Of a DNA stretch of 64,000 nucleotides, positions 51,821 through 59,819 are shown one piece after another. Positions within the stretch are counted from its first letter, which is position 1; the number at the start of each line of letters is the position of its first letter. A program made the position numbers and the translations under genes. The notes beneath the pieces were generated by a model, which had not been told where the DNA came from, ran no database searches, and worked only from the letters and a program-made list of their open reading frames with translations. Source of the DNA: Pseudomonadota bacterium (GTDB lineage: Bacteria > Myxococcota_A > UBA796 > GCA-2862545); contig CANNIZ010000013.1 of assembly GCA_947505245.1 (NCBI GenBank), positions 38,001-102,000 on the forward strand, given 5' to 3'.

Positions 51821-52830
51821 TTCTTCGGCACCCGCAGCCGCATGCCCGCGTAGACGAGGTCGGGGTCGGGTCCGATCACGTCGGTGTTCTTCTCGAAGAT
51901 CTCCTTCCAGCGGTCGGAGCTGCCGAGCTCGCGCTCGGCGATCAGCCCGAGCGTGTCGCCCTTCTTCACGACACACACCTTGCCGGTGGCGGTCTCGAAG
52001 TCCTCCGCCGTCGCGGGCGCTCCGAGCCAACGCGTCTGCAGCATCTCGAGCAGGCCGTTGTTCCCGAGCTCTTTGAGCACGCCGTTCACTTCCTGCAACA
52101 TGACCTTGTCGTCGGCCCGCACGGCGACGTTGTACGTCGTGACGTTGAGCGCGTCATCTGCGACGCGTAAGGCGTCGCCGTACACCTTCATCTCGTACCG
52201 GGCGAGGGGGCAGTCGTACACCATGGCGTCGAGCTGGCCTCGGGTCATCTTCTCGAAGTAGCCATAGTCATCGAACAGCTGGCGATCGTAGCTGGCTCCG
52301 ATCAGCACGTCCGAGAGCTGGCGGGCGACGGGGTCGTCGTACATCGCGACGCGCTTGCCCTTCAGGTCGGGCAACGCCTTCACCTTGCTCTCCTTCGGGA
52401 CGATCAGGCAGAGGCTGTACTGCAGGTAGGACACCGAGAACGCGAGGCCATCGTAGCTGCTGCTCGGGCTCATCTGGCCGATCGCGAGGTCGGCTTCGCC
52501 GCTCGTCACCTTGGCAGCGAGGTCATCGAACTTGGACTCGACGATCTTGAGCGGCACGCCTGCGCGGTCGGCCATCGAGGTCATGAGCGCGTACTCGAAG
52601 CCCTCCAGCGTGCCGCTCGGGTCGCGTCCAAGGAACGGAGGCGCGTCGATGTCGGCGGCGATGCGCAGCGTCCCGCGGAATTTCGCGCCCGCGAACCCGG
52701 CCGGGCCTGCAGGCGCCGCGGGCGTCGGGGTGACTTCGGGGGCTGGGGGAGGCGTCACGGGGGCGATGTCGCAGGCGACAAACCCGGCCGCGAGGCCGGC
52801 GAGGGGCAGCAGGACTGCGGGAACACGCAT
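51817..52830 (-). CDS. Solute-binding (SBP_bac_3) lipoprotein with C-terminal LysM
   Basis: 337 residues. MRVPAVLLPLAGLAAGFVAC provides a lipobox, then a Pro/Ala linker. The solute-binding domain (~52-270) has TLRIAADIDAPPFLG, LEGFEYALMTSMADRAG, GEADLAIGQMSP, YLQYSLCLIVPKES, LKGKRVAMYDDP and DAMVYDCPLARYEM, paralogous to the next gene. The C-terminal LysM reads VVKKGDTLGLIAERELGSSDRWKEIFEKN and YAGMRLRVP, a complete peptidoglycan-binding motif. No transporter components are near. The pair looks like a tandem duplication in which one copy became a lipoprotein and the other a zinc-ribbon membrane protein. Confidence 0.85.
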   Translation of the reverse strand: MRVPAVLLPLAGLAAGFVACDIAPVTPPPAPEVTPTPAAPAGPAGFAGAKFRGTLRIAADIDAPPFLGRDPSGTLEGFEYALMTSMADRAGVPLKIVESKFDDLAAKVTSGEADLAIGQMSPSSSYDGLAFSVSYLQYSLCLIVPKESKVKALPDLKGKRVAMYDDPVARQLSDVLIGASYDRQLFDDYGYFEKMTRGQLDAMVYDCPLARYEMKVYGDALRVADDALNVTTYNVAVRADDKVMLQEVNGVLKELGNNGLLEMLQTRWLGAPATAEDFETATGKVCVVKKGDTLGLIAERELGSSDRWKEIFEKNTDVIGPDPDLVYAGMRLRVPKK

Positions 52831-52942
52831 GAGACCTCCGAGGACGCCACGCTATCACGGCGGACCGCTGCGTTGGTGGCGCGCGATCGCGAACCCGGTA
52901 ACGCTTTGCCCTCTGTCCGGTGTCTGTGCGGTAGGAGGGTTC

Positions 52943-53722
52943 ATGTTGTCGCTCATCGTGCTGCTCGCAATGCCCGGCTGTGTCATCGGAGAGGTCCACC
53001 AGGGCAATGGCGTGAGCGCCACCGAAGATCGCGTCGTGGACGCCTTTGACGGCGTGATCGGGACGATGTCCATCCCGGTGGACGTGTTCGCCGGCCCGTC
53101 GCCGGCGGTGAAGGTGATCTGTGACGAGAACCTGCTCGAATTCATCGTGACCGACGTCGACAGCGGCGACCTGGTCGTCCGATCGATGCAGGATGGAAAC
53201 CGGTTCGTCGCGATCGACCCGACGGTCGACTGTCGCGTCGAGATCACGACCGACGGCGCGAACCACGTGATGGTGACCGGGTCGGGCCCGATGACGGTGA
53301 CGGGTGACAACCTCGGCGGGCTCGGTGGCATCACCGGCACCGGATCCGGTGGCCTGACCATCTTTGGCAGGGCCGTCGCCGAAGACGTCGCGATCACCAA
53401 CACGGGCTCCGCGAACATCGCGATCGATTCCGTGATCGCGGCGTCGACCGAGATCGTCGTCACCGGCTCCGGATCGGTCTCGGTGCTCGACGGCACCACG
53501 GACACGCTCGCGCTCACCCAGACGGGCAGCGGCAACGTAGACGCAGCGGACTTCGTCGTCGGGAGCCTGCAGGCCACGCTCAGCGGCTCCGGGCACGCCG
53601 AAGTGACCGTGACCGACTCGGTGGAGGCGACGCTCACGGGCAGCGGCGGCATCGTCGTACACGGCGATCCCGCGGGACGCGACGTGACGACGACGGGCAG
53701 TGGCGACGTCGTCTACGAGTAA
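52943..53722 (+). CDS. GIN-domain (DUF2807) beta-helix lipoprotein
   Basis: 259 residues from ATG 52943, with GGAGGG five bases upstream. The signal MLSLIVLLAMPGC ends in a lipobox. The rest is a putative auto-transporter adhesin head GIN domain: FDGVIGTMSIPVDVFAGPSPAVKV, NLLEFIVTDVDSGDLVV, then repeated short strands each with TGSG (VMVTGSGPMTVTG, GITGTGSGGLTI, IVVTGSGSVSVL, LTQTGSGNVDA, ATLSGSGHAEV). It probably sits in the outer membrane as a small beta-helix. It ends exactly where the convergent oxidoreductase gene begins. Confidence 0.83.
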   Translation: MLSLIVLLAMPGCVIGEVHQGNGVSATEDRVVDAFDGVIGTMSIPVDVFAGPSPAVKVICDENLLEFIVTDVDSGDLVVRSMQDGNRFVAIDPTVDCRVEITTDGANHVMVTGSGPMTVTGDNLGGLGGITGTGSGGLTIFGRAVAEDVAITNTGSANIAIDSVIAASTEIVVTGSGSVSVLDGTTDTLALTQTGSGNVDAADFVVGSLQATLSGSGHAEVTVTDSVEATLTGSGGIVVHGDPAGRDVTTTGSGDVVYE

Positions 53723-54337
53723 TCAGCGTCGAAGCATGCCGAACGCGATGTTGCGGCCCTGCCCGCGAACCAGCGCGAGCTCGATCCACAGCCGACCGAA
53801 CGGCTCGAGGAACCGTGCGCGGTCGAGGGGGCCGGCGACCAGGGCCTCAAAGCCAAGGTCGGTGGCGAGGCCCTTCGCGGCCTCACACGCGGCCGCGTCG
53901 TCGCCCGCGAGGAGCATGAGCGCCCGCGCGTCGCCGTAGACCGGGTTCGCCATGTTCTCGACGCCCGTGGTGTTGAACGCCTTCACGACCTTCGCGTTCT
54001 TCGCCCAGCGCTGCACCTGTTCGCCGCCCGAGTCGGTGTGGCCGTGGGTGAGCGCCATCTTGGCCCCGATCGGGTTGGTGGCGTCGATCAACAACTTTCC
54101 GCCGAAGTCTCCGGCGGAGGTGACCGCGGCCTCGGCCGCGTTCCACGGCGTTGAAAGGATGACCGCGTCGGCGGACGCGATGGCGTCGCTGACTGGGGCG
54201 ACGGTGCTGTTGCCCGTGGCGAGCGCTGCGTACTTTGCGGGGTCGCGAACGGCGTACACGACGTGATGGCCGGCGCGTGCGAGCCCGGCGCCGAGGGTGG
54301 TGCCGACGTTGCCGGCGCCGAGGATTGCGATCTTCAC
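53723..54337 (-). CDS. NADPH-dependent F420 reductase-like (F420_oxidored) enzyme
   Basis: 204 residues from GTG 54337, with AGAGGTG upstream. The Rossmann site is ILGAGNVGTTLGAGLARAGH near the N-terminus; VVYAVRDP follows. ADAVILSTPWNAAEAAV, LLIDATNPIG, VVKAFNTTGVENMANPVYG and MLLAGDDAAACEAAKGLATDLGFEALVAG match the NADP oxidoreductase coenzyme F420-dependent family. Although the family name implies F420, many bacterial members use NADPH for metals or other small reductions; the substrate here is unknown. It lies 16 bases beyond the carboxypeptidase gene and may be the tail of that operon. Confidence 0.82.
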   Translation of the reverse strand: MKIAILGAGNVGTTLGAGLARAGHHVVYAVRDPAKYAALATGNSTVAPVSDAIASADAVILSTPWNAAEAAVTSAGDFGGKLLIDATNPIGAKMALTHGHTDSGGEQVQRWAKNAKVVKAFNTTGVENMANPVYGDARALMLLAGDDAAACEAAKGLATDLGFEALVAGPLDRARFLEPFGRLWIELALVRGQGRNIAFGMLRR

Positions 54338-54353
54338 GAGGTCACCTCTTTGG

Positions 54354-56639
54354 TCACAGCCCGAAGAAGGTGAGCGACCGGTCGACGATCTGTTCACGTT
54401 GCTCGATCGCGTCAATGGATTCGAGGGGGAACCCGAGGTACACGACCTTGTACGCGCCGGTGTACCGGATGGCTGCGGTGCCGCCGAGCCCGCCCACGTA
54501 TGACAGTTCGGCGGTGGAGCCGCCAGCGGGGCCGATGCGGTCGGGGTACTCGACGACGAGGCGCGCGGGCGTGTAGAAGCCGAGCTCACCGATGCCGTTG
54601 AACAGGCCCCCGCTGACCGGCATCGCAGAGTACGTCTCGGCCGAGTCCGACGTGTACGTCGCGTGCAGCACGTTCGTGTAGAACGCCTTCGTGTCGGCGT
54701 CGCCGAGCTCCCACAGGTCCCAGCCGATCTCCGAGCCGGACACGAGCAGGTTGCCGCCCCCCGCGAGCCAGGTGGAGACCAGCGCGCGCTCGTCGTTGTC
54801 GAACGTCGCGTCCATGGATGACTCCTCGCCGAGGAGCCAGATTACGGCATCATAATCGGACAGCTGTACGGTGCCGTCGATCACGGCCTCGTTCGCGACG
54901 CTCTCTACCGAGCGGTTGCCGACGACCTCGGCGACCGACCGGACGAAGTCGTGGCCGGCGCCGAGCGTGTTCTCGTCCTGGCCGTCCCACCGGTCCTCGC
55001 CGTCGACGATCAGTACGGAGGCAGGTGCGTTTCCGGGGGTGGCGGCGAGCACGTCAGAAGGCTCGCTCTCGCCCTGCGTGTTCACGGCGGCGACGCGGAC
55101 GTAGGTCGGCCGCGTCGTGGATCGTCCGGTGATGACCGCGGTGGGACCGGCCTCCTGGCGTGCGTCTGCGCGGTCCCACACGAGCCCGTCGGCCGAGACC
55201 CACAGCGCGTAGCTCGTGGCGCCGGGGACGGGCTCCCAGGTGGCCACCAACGAGCCGTCGCCGGGGGCGAGCGCTGTGCGCAGCACGGGGGCGTCGGGTC
55301 GCGTGCCGCGGCCGCGGAGGTCCTGCGCGAACACCTCGACGACGCTGTCGAGCAGGGCGCGGGCGCTCGTCTGGCTCACCACGTCGTTGAGCAGCAGCGA
55401 GAACGCGTACCGGTGGCCGTCCCAGCGGTTGTACAACATGCCGGAGAGCGCGATCGTGTCGCTCAACGTGCCCGTCTTTCCGAACACGCGGCCGGCGGTG
55501 TCGGGGCCGGTCATGCGGCTCCCGAGCGTGCCGTAGACGCCCGCGATCGAGAACGTGCGCTCCCACGCCTGGCCGGGCGGCACGGTCTTCATCGCCATTT
55601 GCAGGTCCACGAGCGAGCGCGCGGTAACGCGGTTGTTGTGCGACAGGCCGCTGCCGTCCTCGAAGTTCAGCGACGTCGTCGCCAGCCCCAGGCTCGACAG
55701 CCAGTCGAACGCCGCGACCTCACCGTTCGCGTACGTGCTGGCGCCGGCCTCTTCGTAGCCGTTGTAGTGCGACAACAGGTCGGCCATCTCGTTGTGCGAG
55801 TACACGTTGATCGGGTGGCAGACGACGTGGAGGGGCGGGCTCAGGCGCGACGCGAGCAGCACGCCAGAGGGCGTCGCGAAGCTGCTGCTCGTGGTGGTGG
55901 CGTTCACCGTGATGCCCCGTGCGACGAGCGCGTCGACCAGCACAGCCGCTCCAGCCGTTCGATGGGAGGCCGAATCGTACGTCCCGAGCGACTGCCCGTC
56001 GACGAGCACCTCGCCCGCGAACGTGAGCGTGCCGGTGACCTGGCGCAGTCCGGCGGCGTACAGCTGGTCTGCCAGCCGATCCGCGGCGAAGAACTCGTCC
56101 GCGTAGAAGTAGCCCGACCAGGTCGAGTCGTGGCCGACGAGCACGGTCAGGCTGGCCACCCGGCCGCTGCCGTCGGGGGTGGCGGGCGCGTACGCGCCCA
56201 CGCGGAACCGGTCGTCCTCACCCCACAACCCCATCGCGGTCGCGGTCGTGTACAGCTTTGTGTTCGACGCCGGCTTGAGCGGCACGTCCGCGTTGGACGT
56301 GTACACGACCTCGCCGTTCTCGAGGTCCACGATGTACGCGCCGAAGGTCTCGCCGAACAACATCGCGTCCACGTCGTCGGTGAGCGCGGTGAGCGTGGCG
56401 AGGTCGAGGACGGCGGGATCGGGCAGCGGCACGCCGCTGTCGGCGTCGGTGTCCGCATCGCTGTCGGCATCGGAGTCCGCGTCCGAATCGGCGTCGGAGT
56501 CCGCGTCCGAATCGGCGTCGGAGTCCGCGTCCGAATCGGCGTCGGTGTCGGCGTCCGTTTCGTCGGGCGGCCGCACGATGTCGGAGGCGGGGTGGCAAGC
56601 AGCCAGAGCGAGCGTAAGAACGAGGCCTGTGCGCATCAT
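54354..56639 (-). CDS. D-Ala-D-Ala carboxypeptidase (S13) lipoprotein with FN3 and C-terminal amidotransferase-like domain
   Basis: 761 residues. A lipobox (LALAAC) is followed by a (Asp-Ala-Asp-Ser)n stalk at ~29-68. Residues ~85-425 are a DacB-type penicillin-binding fold: SxxK at S125-K128 (PASNTKLYT), SHN at 281-283 (in place of SDN/SYN) and KTG at 388-390 (VFGKTGTLS). It should trim or open peptidoglycan stem peptides. A fibronectin-III segment (~435-535; PGDGSLVATWEPVPGATSYALWVS) and a C-terminal ~215-residue domain (SVLIVDGEDRWDGQDEN, YDAVIWLLGEESS, LVSTWLAGGGNLLVSGSEIGWDL), resembling ThuA-/amidotransferase-like surface domains, follow. The second gene upstream (57918-59819) encodes an OmpA-type protein. 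Confidence 0.88.
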   Translation of the reverse strand: MMRTGLVLTLALAACHPASDIVRPPDETDADTDADSDADSDADSDADSDADSDADSDADSDADTDADSGVPLPDPAVLDLATLTALTDDVDAMLFGETFGAYIVDLENGEVVYTSNADVPLKPASNTKLYTTATAMGLWGEDDRFRVGAYAPATPDGSGRVASLTVLVGHDSTWSGYFYADEFFAADRLADQLYAAGLRQVTGTLTFAGEVLVDGQSLGTYDSASHRTAGAAVLVDALVARGITVNATTTSSSFATPSGVLLASRLSPPLHVVCHPINVYSHNEMADLLSHYNGYEEAGASTYANGEVAAFDWLSSLGLATTSLNFEDGSGLSHNNRVTARSLVDLQMAMKTVPPGQAWERTFSIAGVYGTLGSRMTGPDTAGRVFGKTGTLSDTIALSGMLYNRWDGHRYAFSLLLNDVVSQTSARALLDSVVEVFAQDLRGRGTRPDAPVLRTALAPGDGSLVATWEPVPGATSYALWVSADGLVWDRADARQEAGPTAVITGRSTTRPTYVRVAAVNTQGESEPSDVLAATPGNAPASVLIVDGEDRWDGQDENTLGAGHDFVRSVAEVVGNRSVESVANEAVIDGTVQLSDYDAVIWLLGEESSMDATFDNDERALVSTWLAGGGNLLVSGSEIGWDLWELGDADTKAFYTNVLHATYTSDSAETYSAMPVSGGLFNGIGELGFYTPARLVVEYPDRIGPAGGSTAELSYVGGLGGTAAIRYTGAYKVVYLGFPLESIDAIEQREQIVDRSLTFFGL
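56472..56543 (-). repeat. Three perfect 24-bp tandem repeats encoding the DADS stalk
   Basis: Units at 56472-56495, 56496-56519 and 56520-56543 are identical; each encodes two Asp-Ala-Asp-Ser blocks. Degenerate DADT/DADS copies flank them. Being exact multiples of three, slippage would change stalk length without a frameshift. Confidence 0.9.
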
Positions 56640-56661
56640 TCCGCCAGCTTAGCGAGGTCCC

Positions 56662-57921
56662 CTACGGTGCGCAGCGAAATCCGACGCCCGCGGCGGTGAC
56701 AGTGGGTGCGACGACCTTGTCGAGGCCCTGCGGCCCAAGCTGGTGGGCCCCGTCGCTCGAGCGACGCAGCTCGCCGGGCAGCGGGCCCGTCGCCGGGTTG
56801 TCCAACGCGGCGACCTGGTTGCCCCACGAGCCGCAGTACGCCGTCGCGGCAGCGAAGCTCACCCAGTCGACCGGCGCTTCAAGCGCGTCGGCGGGGGGAG
56901 GTCCACCTTTCCAGCCCTTCAGGTAGTTCGCGTCCGCGCCCTTCGGCACCTGCCAGCCGCCTGGCGCCCACTCGGGGAAGTCCTTGAGCCACTCGCCGTA
57001 GTGCTTGTTCGTCACGAGCGCGCCGCCGCTTGGATCGGCCACAAACGTGGTCACCTCCGTGCGGACCGTGGCCTCCTGGCCCGACGCTGTCGTGTACGTG
57101 CGCTCCGACACCTCGCGCAGGATCTCGCGTCGATGGGCGTCTGCGAACGGATCGATGTACGCGCCCGGAGCGGGGGCCTCGGGGATCACGTCGGGGATGA
57201 CGATCGGCGCCTTGGGGGCGCGAATGACCTTCGGTGCCTCGACCTTCGGCGTCTCGACCTTTGCTGCGACGACGCTGGTCTCCGGTGGCGCGACGACCGC
57301 GACAGCTGCTGCGTCATCGACGTACCACTTCGGGGTCGGGATCTCGCCCGCCGGGCCGAGGGCGTCCGCCGGGAACGCGGCGCCGTCCTGCCACCACGTG
57401 CGGAGGATCGCGCCCTTCGCGTCGGCGAACTGCATCAACAGGGGCACCTCGGCGGGCACGCGCGGCGTCGGCAGCGGCCGCCCGTTCGCGAACGCGCCGC
57501 CCTTCTTCGGGGCGAGCAGCCCCTTGTCCGTCGGTCCACCGAGGATCGGGTCCTCGACGGTCTCGAACGAATCACGAAACGGGTGACCCTCGGGTTGGGA
57601 CTCGGGCCAGGGCAACGGCACGGCCGCGTAGCGGTAGGTCAGGGCCCACCGGCGCACAGCGTCGTCGTCCTGGTCGAAGAAGAACGCCAGCCCGAGGTCC
57701 CTCGAGAAACGCGCAAGATCGGCCGGTTTCACGAGCGAGCTCAGGCACAGCAGGTTCCGGTGGGCCTCGCCGAGCGCTGTGCGCGCCGTGTCGACGTCCC
57801 CGCCGTCCAGGGACGTCTCGATCGTGCCCAAGGTGGCCACGAACGCGTCCCGCGTGTACGGCGACGTCGCGCAGTCCTGCGCGAAGGCCGCTGACAGCGC
57901 CAACCCGAGGACTGCGATCAT
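56662..57921 (-). CDS. Exported protein with helical N-domain and degenerate formylglycine-generating-enzyme-like C-domain
   Basis: 419 residues; the ATG overlaps the OmpA-gene stop (ATGA). Residues 1-14 are a signal peptide (MIAVLGLALSAAFA). Residues ~15-190 align with the envelope protein at 38036-38815: a Cys-containing helical region and then PEGHPFRDSFE, NGRPLPTPRVPAEVPLLMQFADAKG. After a Pro/Val linker, the last ~140 residues follow the FGE/SUMF1 fold: VTNKHYGEWLKDFPEWAPGGW, APVDWVSFAAATAYCGSWG and the terminal GVGFRCAP. The usual RLPTEAEWE block is replaced by LPGELRRSSDG, so it is probably not a catalytic FGE but a binding module. Role unknown. Confidence 0.75.
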   Translation of the reverse strand: MIAVLGLALSAAFAQDCATSPYTRDAFVATLGTIETSLDGGDVDTARTALGEAHRNLLCLSSLVKPADLARFSRDLGLAFFFDQDDDAVRRWALTYRYAAVPLPWPESQPEGHPFRDSFETVEDPILGGPTDKGLLAPKKGGAFANGRPLPTPRVPAEVPLLMQFADAKGAILRTWWQDGAAFPADALGPAGEIPTPKWYVDDAAAVAVVAPPETSVVAAKVETPKVEAPKVIRAPKAPIVIPDVIPEAPAPGAYIDPFADAHRREILREVSERTYTTASGQEATVRTEVTTFVADPSGGALVTNKHYGEWLKDFPEWAPGGWQVPKGADANYLKGWKGGPPPADALEAPVDWVSFAAATAYCGSWGNQVAALDNPATGPLPGELRRSSDGAHQLGPQGLDKVVAPTVTAAGVGFRCAP

Positions 57922-59819
57922 TTGGTCGGCCTCGCGGGGGTCTGGTTCACGGGCGTCTCCGGGGCCGGCGCGGGATCGGTGATCACGAACTGCACGCGAC
58001 GGTTGAGCGCACGACCCTTCTCGGTCTTGTTCGATTCCACGGGCTTCGCCTCGCCGTACCCGACCGGCGTGAGCCGAGCCGCGTCGACGCCCTGGTCGAC
58101 GAGGAACTTCACGACCGAGTCGACGCGACGCTGGGACAGGTCGAGGTTGTACTTGTCGTTGCCCTTGTCGTCGGTGTGGCCCTGCACTTCGAGCTTCTTG
58201 ATCTCCTGGTGCTCGAGCAGGATGTTCGCGACCTGCGTGAGCAGCGGGAAGCTGACGGCCTGAATCGTGGCCTTGTCGAAGTCGAACTGCACCTGCTCGA
58301 GGATCTTGATCTCGGAAGCCCGCACGATGGCCTTGGTGGGCTTCATGATGACCTCGATCACGACGAGGCTCGTCTCACCGGGGTTGATCGTGAGCTCGCG
58401 GCGCTCGGTGCCGAACATCTCGGCGCTCACGAGCAGGCGCCACGCGCCCGGACGGAGCTCGAGCACCTCCTGGCCGTCGTCGCCGACGGGGACCGGGTCC
58501 TTCGCCGCGGGGCCGATGAACGACACGACCGCGTCGACGATCGCGCCGCTCTCGCTCTTCGTGATCACGCGCACCTTGCCGGGCAGGTACGAAAGGGTCG
58601 CCGACGCCTCGTTGGCGCCGGGGACTGGCGTGAGACCGGCGATCGTCGCGGGCTTGTAGAACGCGCTGGTCGCGTCGCCTGCGGCGAGCGCCTGCTCGGG
58701 AATGAGGCCCTCGATCTTCACGTGTCCTTCGGCGTCCGTGGTGTAGGTCTTGCCGCCGAGCACGACCGTCGCGTCCTTGACGACCTTGCCGTCTTCGTTC
58801 TTCACGGTCACGAGCAGGCTCGCGAGGATGTCCGGGCACCCGTCGGTGTCCTTGTATTCGTTGACGGTCTCGGGCTCGCTGACGCAGGCGTCGACGTCGT
58901 CGTTGAGGCCGTCACCGTCCAGATCGCGCACGATGTCCTTGCCGAACGTGTAGCCAGCGCCCGCGAACACGCGGAACGCGGCCGCGCCGGCGCCGCGGGT
59001 GAACGCCGTGGAGGCGCCCGCCGTCCAGCGCAGCCCGCCGTCGTTGCGGCCGCGCACGGACGCGATGATCTCGCCCGGGCTCTCGGTCAGGCTGTAGTCG
59101 TTCCTCATCAGCGTCGGGCGCAGGTTGGCCTCGATGCGCACGCCGAGCGTGTCCATCGGCATGTACGCGAACGACACGCCGGAGAGCAGGCGGGTTCCGC
59201 CGTTGAGGTTCTCGACCGCCATGGACGGGTCGACCTCGACGCCGACGTTCATCGCGACGTCGAGCTTCTCGTTGCCGTAGCCGCCGGCCGCGACGAGACC
59301 GCCGCCGAACCCGCCGTTGCCGAGGTACTTTCCCTCTGCGCCGACCGGGAGATCGGCGAACGGGATGACGCTCACCGCGACGCCGCCGGCGTCATCCTTG
59401 GGGACCACCGCGCTCACGGGCACGTGCAGGCGAAGGTCGCCGAGCGCGGGGCCCTGGCCGCCGTCAAGGCCGGTGGACGTGAACCACACCGGAACAGACG
59501 CCGAGACGCCTACGCGCTGCGTGATTGAATACATGCCAGCGAGGTTGAGCCCGACGAGGTTGTCGAGCAGCGGCTCTGTGGTGTACCCGCCGTCTGCGGT
59601 GGCGGTGGCGAGCACGAGCGGCTTGTTCGCGTACTCGAGCAGGCCGTTCGCCGACCACGAGCCCTTCACCTGCGCTTCCGGGCGAAACAAGGTGAGGGGA
59701 TCCTGGAGATCGTTGTCGCCAGGCGCCTGCTCGAAGCCGTGCGCGTTGAACCCGTCGTCCTGGGCGAACGCGATGGACGGGAGGGCGAGGACGAGGAACG
59801 TCAGGAGGGGGCGATTCAT
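57918..59819 (-). CDS. OmpA-family outer-membrane protein
   Basis: 633 residues from ATG 59819, overlapping the previous stop (TAATG). A signal peptide (MNRPLLTFLVLALPSIAFA) precedes a barrel-like region (~30-300) in which strands alternate (MYSITQRVGVSASVPVWF, GGLVAAGGYGNEKLDVAMNVG). A Ca-binding Asp repeat follows (DLDGDGLNDDVDACVSEPE), then a CarboxypepD/PEGA-like section (LLVTVKNEDGKVVKDATVV, GAWRLLVSAEMF). The C-terminal OmpA domain (~490-610: VQFDFDKATIQ, LEVQGHTDDKGNDKYNLDLSQRRVDSVVKFL, RVQFVI) binds peptidoglycan; the Asp and Arg of the diaminopimelate site are in TDD and SQRR. It links outer membrane and wall. Confidence 0.9.
   Translation of the reverse strand: MNRPLLTFLVLALPSIAFAQDDGFNAHGFEQAPGDNDLQDPLTLFRPEAQVKGSWSANGLLEYANKPLVLATATADGGYTTEPLLDNLVGLNLAGMYSITQRVGVSASVPVWFTSTGLDGGQGPALGDLRLHVPVSAVVPKDDAGGVAVSVIPFADLPVGAEGKYLGNGGFGGGLVAAGGYGNEKLDVAMNVGVEVDPSMAVENLNGGTRLLSGVSFAYMPMDTLGVRIEANLRPTLMRNDYSLTESPGEIIASVRGRNDGGLRWTAGASTAFTRGAGAAAFRVFAGAGYTFGKDIVRDLDGDGLNDDVDACVSEPETVNEYKDTDGCPDILASLLVTVKNEDGKVVKDATVVLGGKTYTTDAEGHVKIEGLIPEQALAAGDATSAFYKPATIAGLTPVPGANEASATLSYLPGKVRVITKSESGAIVDAVVSFIGPAAKDPVPVGDDGQEVLELRPGAWRLLVSAEMFGTERRELTINPGETSLVVIEVIMKPTKAIVRASEIKILEQVQFDFDKATIQAVSFPLLTQVANILLEHQEIKKLEVQGHTDDKGNDKYNLDLSQRRVDSVVKFLVDQGVDAARLTPVGYGEAKPVESNKTEKGRALNRRVQFVITDPAPAPETPVNQTPARPTK

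Noticed and set aside
56440..56560. CRISPR-like short repeats
   Set aside because: The repeats are contiguous, have no spacers and are in frame, encoding Asp-Ala-Asp-Ser.
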